From Macrophomina tecta (lineage: Eukaryota; Ascomycota; Dothideomycetes; Botryosphaeriales; Botryosphaeriaceae): DNA of 64,000 nucleotides. A program made the position numbers and the translations under genes. The notes under the pieces are model-generated. The model was not told the origin of the DNA and did not search any database. It worked only from the letters and a program-made list of their open reading frames with translations. Location: positions 2,547,501 through 2,611,500 of the forward strand of contig JAKSGN010000037.1 in the NCBI GenBank assembly GCA_024180945.1. The letters are read 5' to 3'. Within the stretch, counting starts at the first letter, position 1, and the number at the start of each line of letters is the position of its first letter. Shown in pieces: positions 23,974-34,224 of the stretch.

Positions 23974-24949
23974 GCCGACGGTCGATTGCGTACAGCTTGG
24001 CAGAAACTAAGAAGCTGAAAGTATCTAGCTTCTATATAAGCTACTAGGCTTATCGGAACTCTTTTTTCCATACGTAGTATAGCTCCGATGCGTACGCGCT
24101 ATTATTGTTAATACTATTAAGGCGGAGTTCGTAGGCTATTCGTACATAGACTTTAACTTAAATCTACCCCTAGAGACTAATGCCTACCGTATAGAGATAA
24201 AATACCTAGAGAATACACCCTTATAGGTGAGTAAAGGCTTAAGGTTCGCGATTTTAGTAGTTATTCTATAGCCTGCGCGATGCGTCGAAAAAAGCGATAC
24301 CTGCTTATAAGGGTACTAAGCCCATTAGCTCATTTATAGTAGAGAAACGTGCTGATAGGGCGAAGATGCTATATAGTAGGAATGCCTTATTATCTAGAAG
24401 ATACTACAGCGAGCTTTTTTCTATATGTAATCTTTTAGAATAGTACTTTTGGAATCGCGGCTCGTGAAAGAGTGGAAGCCAGGGCTAAATATATTCGAAA
24501 AACAGGTCGATCAGGTGAAGAGCGAGATAGTACGTAATTCTAATCGGGGAATAGCTTCTAGCTAAAGTCGGAACGCGCGCAAGATAATTAGGTAGTAATA
24601 ACGGAATCACCAATAGCGCTAATACATTTACTTAACGAAGTAGCTGCGATACGCTAGTTAACACCGAAGCGCTCGGCTCTTCGCTTACGTTGCGGGGTTG
24701 CTTTTAAGTTTTCCGTAACGACTCGGCTTAGACAAGGCGAAGTAAATAATATAAGTCTTTACTCGCCAGCTGCGATTTCGACGTAAGCCGTGGAGTATAT
24801 AAAGATAGGGACTTGCGCTTTAATAGATAGCTACAGGAGGCGCCGGTCCGTATATATAACCCGCAGGCAGGCCGCCTTATGTCGCATTTTATTTTCTTTC
24901 GGTTGCATTCGTGGCATGCTCTTGGATAAGGGGTTGGAATATCGGCCAT
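23974..24949 (-). pseudogene. 5' part of a Zn(II)2Cys6 transcription factor gene
   Basis: The ATG at 24949 gives MADIPTPYPRACHECNRKKIKC, a fungal binuclear zinc cluster with spacing C-x2-C-x6-C-x6-C-x2-(Y)-x6-C. The fifth ligand is Tyr, a TGC to TAC type change. After the first stop at 24728 the frame continues with LIDLFFEYI, a stop, PWLPLFHEPRFQKYY, then LLYSIFALSARFS. Near the insertion it reads EFR, stop, A, two stops, LI, stop, KLDTFSFLVSAKLYAIDRRR, the RxxWWxLxxLD block of fungal_trans domains (PF04082). The Ty3 copy B follows and the gene resumes at 16119. It would have been a nuclear DNA-binding regulator; targets cannot be inferred. Confidence 0.85.
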
Positions 24950-25091
24950 TCTGTGTTCTCTACCGAGTAGCAAGGAGAGCGCCAAAGGCTTTAAGGGAAG
25001 CCCTAAGAAAAGACGTGGTCGCTAGTGGCTTACTGCGGGGAGCTTGTGCATACGCCGCCTATTAACCAATGCACTGGGCCGAGTCTGTTAT

Positions 25092-25104
25092 CGCCGGCGA
25101 AGCC
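25092..25104. repeat. Short inverted repeat, left copy (possible Helitron end)
   Basis: CGCCGGCGAAGCC, exact reverse complement of 31458-31470. The two enclose the Helitron gene, 0.7 kb and 0.1 kb outside its ends. Confidence 0.35.
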
Positions 25105-25380
25105 GTAGGGAGGCTACGGCCAAGCCACTCGAGCTGAAGCGGAGGGCCGAAGGTCCGGAGCGAGGCGACGTGGCGGTCGTGCCTGCCGTAGGCGAGCTGG
25201 GATTACGGTCAAGATTGAGGCCGCCGGCAAAACCTCGGATCAAGAATAGGTTTAGCGCATAAAATCGTCCCATTGGCCGACTCAAAAGTAAATCACGAGA
25301 AGTCGCGTAGCTAACGCGTTTCTTGCGAGAACGTCATCTCCAGCGCCTTTACGCAGCCTCCCCCGGGCGGCTGTCGCAGT

Positions 25381-25664
25381 AATTCAACTACACGAGGGGT
25401 GCATGGAGGACAGCTCTGCTTTTACATTTCCTCTTTTCCTTGCGTTTGTTAAGCTCTATCTATTAGTCGATTTGTCCGTGTCTATTTTCAGATCGTTAAA
25501 CTAGAGGGAGGTATGGGTTCTTTGCTTACAGTATGCTGGGCCTCGAATAAACCGGGATCCCAATATAGCTTAGCGTAGGATAGTGTTCTTTGTCCCTATG
25601 GTCTGCTGAGGCCGACGGGGTGTATAAATCATCATCATCATCATCATCATAATTCAACTACACG
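25381..25664. repeat. Direct repeat AATTCAACTACACG (25381-25394 and 25651-25664)
   Basis: Two exact 14-bp copies 270 bp apart upstream of the Helitron gene. The second directly follows the ATC microsatellite. Either could mark a 5' terminus or a duplicated element end. Confidence 0.5.
25628..25651. repeat. ATC trinucleotide microsatellite
   Basis: Eight uninterrupted ATC units just upstream of the Helitron gene. Confidence 0.9.
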
Positions 25665-25795
25665 CCCACCCCCTCTCTGCCCATCCTCTGCTACCGCTCC
25701 CAGCAACGCTACCGCTCGCGACAATAGCTGCAGCAGCCGCACCCCCGCCCCCTCCGCCGCCTTGCGACGACTTCCCCGAGGCGCCGCAGGCCTCC

Positions 25796-28700
25796 ATGGA
25801 TATTGCGCAGGAGGAAACCCAGACGTGCACCAATTGCAGACGATTCCTGCCTATAAGCCACTTCGTAAGAGTGTCTGCTAAAGGCAAGCGTACAGCCCTC
25901 AAGCAGTGCAATAGCTGCCGCGGAGCCTCCTCGAAGTCGAAGCGCAAAGGCGCCATTGTCCTATCCTCTCCTACTCGCCGCGGCCAGTCTCCAAAGCGTG
26001 TACAACCCTCCCCTTCCCCATCAATGGAAGGTCGCCCTCCGCCCAGTCTTCTTCCGCGTCCGCGGATTGAGCTTGGCTCGCCAATTACGCCGTCGCCGCC
26101 TATTACGCCCAGGCGTTACGTCCAGCGCAGTGCGCCATCCGCAGGAGATAGCAGCATATCGGCCTCTCGCATTCTAATGCCTTCGTTTCTTCCACGTGGC
26201 CAAGACAGTCAAGATTCGCCAATCACGGCTACGGCTAGAAGAGACCTCCATAATATTCAGCGTAGTCATCGCACGGAGCGCCGCGCAGGGCTAGATCCTC
26301 CCGCTACACCTTCCCTATCGCAGCTTGTTACTCTCCGACGCGCCGAATCTCGACTGTCGCTTATGACGAGCCCGCTCAGATCTCATGCCACGACTCCATT
26401 ACAGCATCATCAGCCTTCAAGCTTCGAGCAGGCGTCACAGGGTCTCGGCTCTATCCCTTCCACTTCAAGCTCATTCAACATCCCACCAGCTACGGCGACA
26501 GCTATGTCCTCCTCGCCATTCGGTTTCCCTTACCTTACTTGCGACATATGCCAGATTAACCGTGCTAACATCCGCAGAGCGCGTCAGGGCGAGGATATCT
26601 GCACATACTGTGTGCAGGGAACCATGCACGATGAGCCCGAAATGCAGCACAAATGGTGTCTCATCGGGGGGCATGAAAGGATTCGGACTTGGTTCTTTGA
26701 TGACGACGAAGAAGAATATGTTGACTGCAATGGATGTCGTCCGGATCCCAGCTCTGTTCACAGCAGTCGGAGAGGCTCTATTGTATCGTCATCATCGTCT
26801 TCCTCCAGCAGCTTCTGCCGAAGTTCCTTTTCGCATCCGTCCCAGCATGGGTCCCCAAGAGACTCTCCAGCCCCCACCGGTCCTTCGCATGGGATCTCAC
26901 GCAGGCCAGATCCTCCAATGGACCTCAGCTCCGACAGCTTCAGTCTTACAAATCCTGCGCTAACTGCACAAGATTTTAAGCTGGTTAAGAACTTCCATGC
27001 CCAACTGGAGAAGGAGAAGATGGAGACCTGCAGCCGCTGTGAAGAAAGATGGTTCAACATGCAACTTAACAACGGCCAAGTTTGTGCGCGTTGTCGACAC
27101 TCAAGGGACCATCAAAATCCCGTTGGCCTCCCATACCTTTACTCTGATGAGAACATGATGGATCCAGGCGAATTACCCGATATCGGACTCCCCACGCTTA
27201 CTCAGATCGAAGAGATGCTTATTTCTCGCGTCCATGCCCACGCCGAAGTCCGTCAGGTCCGTGGTGTGCAGTACCAATACTCAGGGCACGTGGTAAACTT
27301 TCTGCGCGATGTCGGAAAAGTCTACATTCAGCTCCCGCTCCTGCCTCGCGATCTGGAGATCGTCATTCTACGTCCAGCAAATACTTCAGATGAGCCAGCC
27401 TTACGTCGTCAGTTCCGTCGTGATTTCCGTGTTCGTCGGTCCGCTATTCGCCAATGGCTGATCTTCCTCCGCGAGCATCACCCAGGCTATCAGGACATCA
27501 CTATCGACGAACATGCTCTCTCGCAACTACCGGAAGATGGAGACGTTATGCAGGAGTTTGCTACCCTTGAGGGCGAGCCTGAGGTCCCGGATCAGAACCG
27601 TGGCCCCGCTGGTATTGGCCCGACAGAACACCAACAGCCTGCAGACGACGAAGAGTTAGCAGCTCAAGTGTCAGCGGTTCCTGATCTTCTTGCAGAGCAT
27701 GCTCAATTGGAGCAACTCCGACGGGAAATCAATGGTCAGCAACGCCCGCAGCAACAGCACATTGAGTTGCCAGACATTCGAGCAACACCACTATCGGAGT
27801 TCAATCAGACACAGCAGCTTCTCTCGTTGGCTTTCCCTACTCTGTATCCGTTTGGAAAGGCGGAGTTTGTGTTACCGCGTATCCGTGCTGTCAAATACCC
27901 AGATTACGTTGAACATCTAATGAAGTACAAAGATGGGCGTTTTGCAAGGCATCCGCGCTGGCGATACGTTGTCTTTAACACACTTATGAGGCGTCAAGTC
28001 AACTCTAAGAGTATGTACTTTGCTAAGCGCAAGGAAGGCGATAGTCCGTGGTCGGTCGACGATCTAAAGGCTGCTTTCTCGGAGACCAATCCTCAGGTGA
28101 ATTCCCTTCTCAATAGCATTGTTCGGTACTCATCAAGCCTTCGTGGTACTCGGCCTTATTGGGGATCCAAGCGGTCTCATCTGGAGTCATACGTTCGACA
28201 GCTTAGTACTCCGAGTGTCTTCCTCACTTTCAGCGCTGCTGATTACCAATAGCAGTCTCTTGCTCGACACATGCCGGATTACGACGAATGGAGAAACGCT
28301 ACTCCGGATCAGCGAATGCGTAGAGCGAGAGATAACATTCGGGATAATCCTCACATTGCCGCTTATCACTATCACAAGCGACTCAATGCATTCATGGACA
28401 CTGTCATAGCAAAGAAATACAACGTCGTCGATTTCTGGAACCGCTACGAGTGGCAGGCGCGTGGAAGTACTCACAACCACGGCTTTGTCTTTGGTGAGGG
28501 CGCTCCCCCTACTGATCTCGAAGATGACGAGGCCTTTCGCCAACAGTTTGCAGCTCTTTGGGGTATTCACATCACGGCGATGAATCCCGAGCCCCTGAGG
28601 ACTGCTGCTGCCATTACGGAGGTCACCCCGCTGCAGTCTGCTCCTGGAGAGGAGGTGAACACCTTCGAATATCTCTCTTCTATCATTAATCGCGTGCAGA

Positions 28701-31379
28701 AGCATAAACACAATGCCTACTGTCTCCGTAAAAAGAAGAACAGTACCCAGGAGATTTGCCGTTTCTACTTCCCCAGAGAAGTCCATGAAGAGCCCAATGC
28801 CACTAAGAATCTCAATCCGCTGTACTACATGTATGACGCCCCGCGGAACGACCAATGGCTGAACAACTACTCTAGAGTAGTGTCTGTAGGCTGGCTGGCC
28901 AACACCGATCTCACTCCTTGCACCGGCTCTCAGGCAGTCTTAAACTACATTGCTAAGTACTGCAGCAAATCCGAGAACTAAGTCAAATTCCTACAAGGAT
29001 ATCATGACGAAGGTGCTACCCCAAGTCAGCTCCGCCCATCCGCTGCATTCGGCTGTTGCGAAGATCATGAACAAATTGCTTGGCGAGAGAGATTGGTCAG
29101 CCCAAGAAGTGTCACACTTGCTTCTTAACTTGCCTTTGCAGCAGGGCTCTCGTACGGTAATCAATCTCGATTGCAGGAAGGAACAAGATCAGCCTGTCGG
29201 CTTCGGGATTGAAGAAGGCGAGACTCGCCCCACCAAGACTCTTGTTCAGAAGTACAAGGAGAGGACGCCGTCTGTTCAGTGGATTGAGGATCTCACGCCG
29301 CTCGAGTTCCTTTTACACATCAATTTCAAAGGAAACAGTGAGCGTTGGAGTCGCCGTAGTCGTGGCAAGCCTCGGATAATCAACTACTTCCCACGCTACA
29401 AAGGTGATCCCAATGGCCAGCAGTATGAAGATTATTGCCGCGTTAAAATGATGCTCCATCATCAGTTTCACGACGTCAGCGAACTACTTCGTCTTAACAA
29501 CATCCAATCCAGGACATGGCGCGAAGCTTACGCCAATTGCCGGGTGCTCCATACTGGACACAGGCCCGACTACCTGGAGGAACTCCTTCCACTAACCGAA
29601 GATGAACTCGAGCCTGGCGAAGATCTTGAGGAAGGGTTCAACGACGAGGATTGGCATGAGCTTGCAGCCCAGCTACCAAATCGCGACATGACTCGGTTGG
29701 AAGATCTCGACGACTTGGGAGAGAGGGATCTTGATCGTCAATACGATTGGAGTAACCACGTCGGCATTCACGCCATCCACGAAGACTGGCTTCAAGAAAT
29801 GAAGTCTCTCTATCCAAAGGACGCCGCCGTAGGGGAGATTACGCAGGGTGCGGAAGATCGACTTGAGCTTCAACAGCGTAAGATCTACGACCGATACATA
29901 CAGCATTTCCAGGAAACCATCGATGCGTTGAACAGCGCTGCTCCTCCCCCACCCCCTCTCAACATGAACATTGGTGGCCGGGCAGGCACGGGGAAGTCCT
30001 TTCTCATACGTATTCTTTCCGGCCATCTTGAGGAGCGTGCTAAGAGCAATTCGCTGCCAAACCCAGTAGTGAGATGTGCGCCTACGGGAGTAGCTGCGTC
30101 TAACATCGATGGCTCGACTCTTCACTCTCTTCTACGCATTCCGATCAGGGGTAAGTATCAAGAACTCCCAACCTCAGCTGCTGGCACCGTTGAGAACCGC
30201 CTCCGCAACTGTCAGTATATCATTATCGATGAAAAGTCCATGGTCTCATTGAAACTCTTGAATTGGGTTGACCATCGCCTACAACAAGTCAAGCACTCTC
30301 CTCTGCCGTACGGAGGCATCAGCATACTACTCTTTGGCGATTTCTATCAGCTTCCGCCTGTGATTGAACAGCCTTTGTTCTACCACTCACTTACCAAGCC
30401 TCTGAGAGACTATGAGGATATTGGCGGAAAGAACGCCTACAATTCTCTGACAGTGTCTTGCGAACTGACGGCTATCATGAGACAGCAAGGCAATGATGCT
30501 ACCGCTATTGCATTTCGCAGCGCACTCGAGGGTCTTCGCAACAACAGGATCACCCGTGAACACTAGGAGACGCTATCGAGACGCGTTGCCTCCACTCTCC
30601 CTACCGCAGAAATCGACTCTTTCAAGGATGCTCTTCATATCTATGGCGAGAAGCAGTTCGTCAATGCTCACAATCACAAGTATATGCGTGACTGTCAGAA
30701 GCCAATCCTCCTTATAAAGGCATCGCACGAGGGACATCATGCTAGCAAAGCTACTTTCGACGAGGCTGGTAATCTACACAGACAGTTTCCGGTCTGTATT
30801 AGTGCTCGTGTCATGCTTCTCGAGAACCTTTGGACTGAGCGCGGCTTGGTCAATGGGGCGATGGGCACTGTTGAGACTCTAATCTGGTCGGCCGGCACTG
30901 AGAATCCTAGGTCTACCCCTCCGCAGGCCATCCTCATCGACTTTAACGACTACATCTGCGACCAGGAAGAGAATAAACAAGGCCCCTTTCTCTTCCGCAA
31001 TACTAACGGCAAGCCAGTTGTCCCAATCCAGCGGTCTCGTCGAGAGTACATTCTCGGCAACATATCCTGCAAGCGTACACAGTTCCCGTTGACCGTCGCA
31101 CACGCTATTACAATCCACAAGTCCCAGGGTGTCACCAGAAGCAAAGCAGTCCTCAATCTCAACCACCGTGAATTCGCTGCTGGATTAGGATACGTTGCTA
31201 TTTCCCGGGTTAAGACCCTTAACGGGCTTTTATTTAAGGAGCCTATCGACTTTAAGAAGCTTCGGAAGCGCAACGGTAGTAACAAGGCGATTATAAGAGT
31301 CCATGACGAGGAGCAGCGGAAGGATCAACACCTTCGAGGGTACAGCAGCAGCAGCAGCACCTTGCTAGGGCGTGATTAG
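25796..31379 (+). pseudogene. Helitron Rep-helicase (PIF1-type), two stops and one frameshift
   Basis: From the ATG at 25796 the product begins with a four-Cys zinc motif (CTNCRRFLP...CNSC) and a second Cys/His cluster near residues 248-290 (CDICQINRAN...CTYC). Then come a DUF6570-like segment (LPDIGLPTLTQIEEMLISR) and a Helitron_like_N domain (LAFPTLYPFGKAEF). A TAG at 28250 replaces an expected Trp. The Rep part follows, with THNHGF as the HUH metal motif (about 28470) and NYIAKYCSK as the two-Tyr motif (about 28950). A one-base shift occurs at about 28975. The helicase has GRAGTGKS (Walker A, about 29980), IIIDEKSM (Walker B), FGDFYQLPPV, HKSQGVT and YVAISRV. TAG at 30564 again replaces Trp. 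The frame ends at 31379. Rolling-circle transposition needs both domains, so this copy is inactive by only three lesions. Confidence 0.92.
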
Positions 31380-32417
31380 GTACCATTACATATAAACAAT
31401 AGAATTCAACTTGCAACACCTTAAAACACCGTAAGTAGAGCTGTCCCTAGCTCGCAAGGCTTCGCCGGCGGGGCTTACGTAGATTACATCCACGGGCCTA
31501 AATATCATGTTACGCATCAGACTTTCGTAATAAAACTCGGTGTGAAATATCAGCTCCAACTGTCAGTTGCCATCTGGCCGCAACATCCAGCAAGATCGCC
31601 TTGGCTCATCCTAGCTGCTCTTTCCCGTTCCCAACCCGGGCGACCGCTGCGAGGTTCATTGCGTCATGCAGATCCTGTGGGCCGGCCCTCCCTCTCAACC
31701 CGTCGTCGAATTTGCCAGGCGGAGCTGGCGGTGAAGGATTGCGAGCGAGGCGGCGGTGGCTCTGCGGGGGACGTGCCACGGAGCACGCGGGAACGCGCGA
31801 CGGGAGCGCGACGTAGGTGCCAACGAGCGGATTCTGTGTGCGCCGCCGGTTGCCGTTGTCTGATGAGCTGCTGGGCGGAGCGGTGTACGGTAGGCGCCGG
31901 GATGATTAAACGGAAATCATCTCCATGAGCCGTGGATCTGCGAATCCTCCTCTGCAGCTCACCGTGCTCCTTCTGTCGTCAGATCAGCGAAGTCCCAGGG
32001 TCCGGGAGTTGCAGCAGCAGTAGCAGCGATGATCTCTGTGCCGTGTCAGTCAGTCAGTGTGCAAGCCGCCGTAATTGGGGCGTCGGGAGCACAGCCTGCA
32101 ACGAGTATCCCAGCCGACACGTCACTAGAAGGCTCGGGCCGGCGCCGTCAGCGCCAATCGGTAACTAGTCGAAATGGCAGCGAAACTGCTGTCCGATTTG
32201 CGCAGTGTCATCAGCAGCAGCCCGATTGCCAGGCCCCGTGTCACAGCGCGCGCAGCACACGTCCCGGCGATCAAGGCGTCAAAAAAATTTCAAGATGCGT
32301 AACCATTTCACAAACCCGCAGCGATCATCAGCTCACCCTCCCGGCACAAACGCAGTTCTGTTGGGAGCGCACAGTAGCAGTTGTGTGTGCGCACGACCGT
32401 GATCGTCTCACCACATA
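31380..32417. other. GC-rich non-coding region right of the Helitron gene
   Basis: The first 100 bp include a GC-rich palindromic segment centred on CGCCGGCG (31463-31470), a candidate 3' hairpin of the Helitron, but no clear CTRR end was found. The rest, up to the Tc1 element, has open frames without recognisable domains and codon use that looks non-coding. Not RIPed. Confidence 0.45.
31458..31470. repeat. Short inverted repeat, right copy (possible Helitron end)
   Basis: GGCTTCGCCGGCG, reverse complement of 25092-25104. It is self-complementary at its core, so it can also fold locally. Confidence 0.35.
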
Positions 32418-32575
32418 CAGTGACCTGACAAAAGTTCTCGTACGCTTGCCGAGTATAAGCGATCACCCACCCTCATCAAAGTTGCTGTTTCTCAACGCAT
32501 GCTTTCTGCTGCTTATATAAAGTTGCTTATAGGTCAAAAATGACTGCTAAGACCGAATTTGGTGTTGATTTTCTT

Positions 32576-33677
32576 CTAGTACTTAGTATGCCAGCCCTCT
32601 GCAGCAATTACTGCCTCACACCTCCGCTTCATACTACCCAGTACCGAGTCGAAAGGCGACTGCGGTAATTGCTCCCATGCCTCCTCTAGTGCTTTGCCTA
32701 GCTTCTCTTTTATTGTATCCTCGCCCCTAGGTGCTTTATTCAGTTCTGGATAAAGTTCTAAGACCTTTGCTTTTAAATGAAACCAGATGTGTTCAATCGG
32801 ATTTAAATCCGGACTATAGGCTGGCCAACGGATAACATTTATACGCTTTTCTTTAAACCAATTGCGTACTTTAATAGCCGTATGAATAGAGGTATTATCC
32901 TGCATAAATAGCATGCCTCTTCGCCAAACAGTTGGTATATTTTTCTCGAGTACTTCGAGGTAGGAGTTTGTAGAATACCCCCCCCCCCCCCCTCTTCGCC
33001 TCTAGATCACGTACCATTACGTGTAATTTAGACCTTCCACGCTTGCCTAAAAATGCGGCCCAAACTATAACAGATACGTCCTTGCCTTTAGCGTATATTT
33101 GGATCGTTGGGCGCTCCCACTTCTACCCAGGTGTGCGAAAATACCACTCGCGTTTTTTGCCGGCTCCTCGCTCCGCAGAGCACTTATCTGACTAGATAAC
33201 TTTTTCCCATTGCTGTTCGGTCCAGTCTAAATGCTCTAGTGCCCAGGCAAGGCGGATGGCTGCGTGTTCTTTGGTAAGCTCTGGCCGGCCTGCTGCGCGC
33301 CATTTGCGTATATTATACGTGTCCAGTAGGCGCGTAATGGTCCGGTCGTGGCAGACGACACCTGTCTGTTCACGGACCTCTTTATACGTGATCTTTGGTT
33401 CCTTTCGCACGATACGAAGAATATGTCTTTTGTCGCCATCTGATAGTAGTTTTGGCCTGCCAGAACGAAGCTGTGATCTGCCATCGTTGCGTAGTAACGC
33501 GAGTTGTTGTGTAGACTGTAACGAAGATTTCGGCACGCCAAGCTCCTTGCGAAACCAGGCTGGCTTCTGCACCAACGCTGCGCAGGCAAGTAGAATGCCG
33601 CGCTGGTGAGGAGAGTACGGTTGATTTGGAGCATGAGCACCGAATAGCTCCTTTAATGGCGTGCGTTGCGGTGGCAT
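32576..33677 (-). pseudogene. Tc1 transposase (DD34E), broken
   Basis: The ATG at 33677 gives MPPQRTPLKELF, then paired helix-turn-helix DNA-binding segments (SGRPKLLSDGDKRHILRIVR; ITYKEVREQTGV). The first catalytic region reads VI, stop, SDKCS, where family members have VIWSDE: Trp became TAG and Glu became Lys. A second TAG follows PG near 33127. A 15-nt C run at 32978-32992 shifts the frame. The remainder (32914-32576) is open and has FMQDN and SPDLNPIEHIW, giving 34 residues between the second Asp and the Glu. About 345 residues were expected. Confidence 0.9.
32978..32992. repeat. Homopolymer of 15 C inside the Tc1 transposase
   Basis: The frame of the upstream transposase part and that of the downstream part differ by one base across this run. 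It is a likely slippage or assembly-error site. Confidence 0.85.
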
Positions 33678-33767
33678 GAGGGTGGTGCAAAGAAGACGCG
33701 TTGGTGCGCGTCGCGATTTTGACGCGCGCACGGGGTGGACCGTGCGAGAACTTTTGTCCTAGTACTG

Positions 33768-34224
33768 TAACTAGTCGCCCGTCCCCCCGCCTTTCGGCCT
33801 TCCCGCCCTGACGGCCTGACGGCTGCCACCACCGCGGGCCATGCTGCAGCCAATGTCCATCACACTTGGCACGTCTAACGGGCCACGCCCATGGCGGAGT
33901 GTCGGTGTGCGGCCGATGCGTGGGACGAGGAACAGGGAGGGAGGCCATGCGTGCCTTTGTGGCATTCTGAAGCCAAGGAAGGCGGATTGGGGCCGACCTC
34001 AGCGACGGAACTCTCTGGAGTGGCTGCAGGCACCAGTCGACACAGATTCTACGGGTCAGTCCCGATGTGGATTCCTCGAGGACTTCAACGTGGAGTCCAC
34101 TCTCGGCATCGAGGTACAAAGATTTTGAGCACATGCTTTGGCATAAACAGGGTTTCTTGTCCGTGGCCTCAAGACTCGGTAGAGGACGGTAGATGCAGAA
34201 ACATAACTTCAACAGCATTCAACT
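33768..34224. other. Non-coding region between Tc1 and the orphan gene
   Basis: GC-rich, no RIP bias, no recognised gene. It forms the 3' flank of the gene at 34225-35289. Confidence 0.5.

Larger units (their letters stand above)
24950..25795. other. Intergenic region between the regulator and the Helitron gene
   Basis: Holds the former promoter of the transcription factor and the 5' flank of the Helitron gene. Visible items: CGCCGGCGAAGCC at 25092-25104, which recurs inverted at 31458-31470; a 14-bp direct repeat AATTCAACTACACG at 25381 and 25651; and an ATC microsatellite at 25628-25651. No convincing gene. Confidence 0.5.
32418..33767 (-). mobile_element. Tc1/mariner transposon (1350 bp)
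   Basis: The ends are inverted repeats: CAGTGACCTGACAAAAGTTC on the left and, read inward from the right, CAGTACTAGGACAAAAGTTC. Both continue with TCGYACG-like sequence and are flanked by TA (32416-32417 and 33768-33769). One damaged transposase gene on the minus strand fills the interior. Confidence 0.9.

Noticed and set aside
24790..25285. Overlapping frames opposite and upstream of the Zn2Cys6 start
   Set aside because: Shadows of the zinc-cluster exon or GC-rich promoter sequence without domain similarity.
31542..32520. Several 65-160 codon frames right of the Helitron gene
   Set aside because: Mutually overlapping, low-complexity, Ser/Arg-rich translations with no recognised domain.
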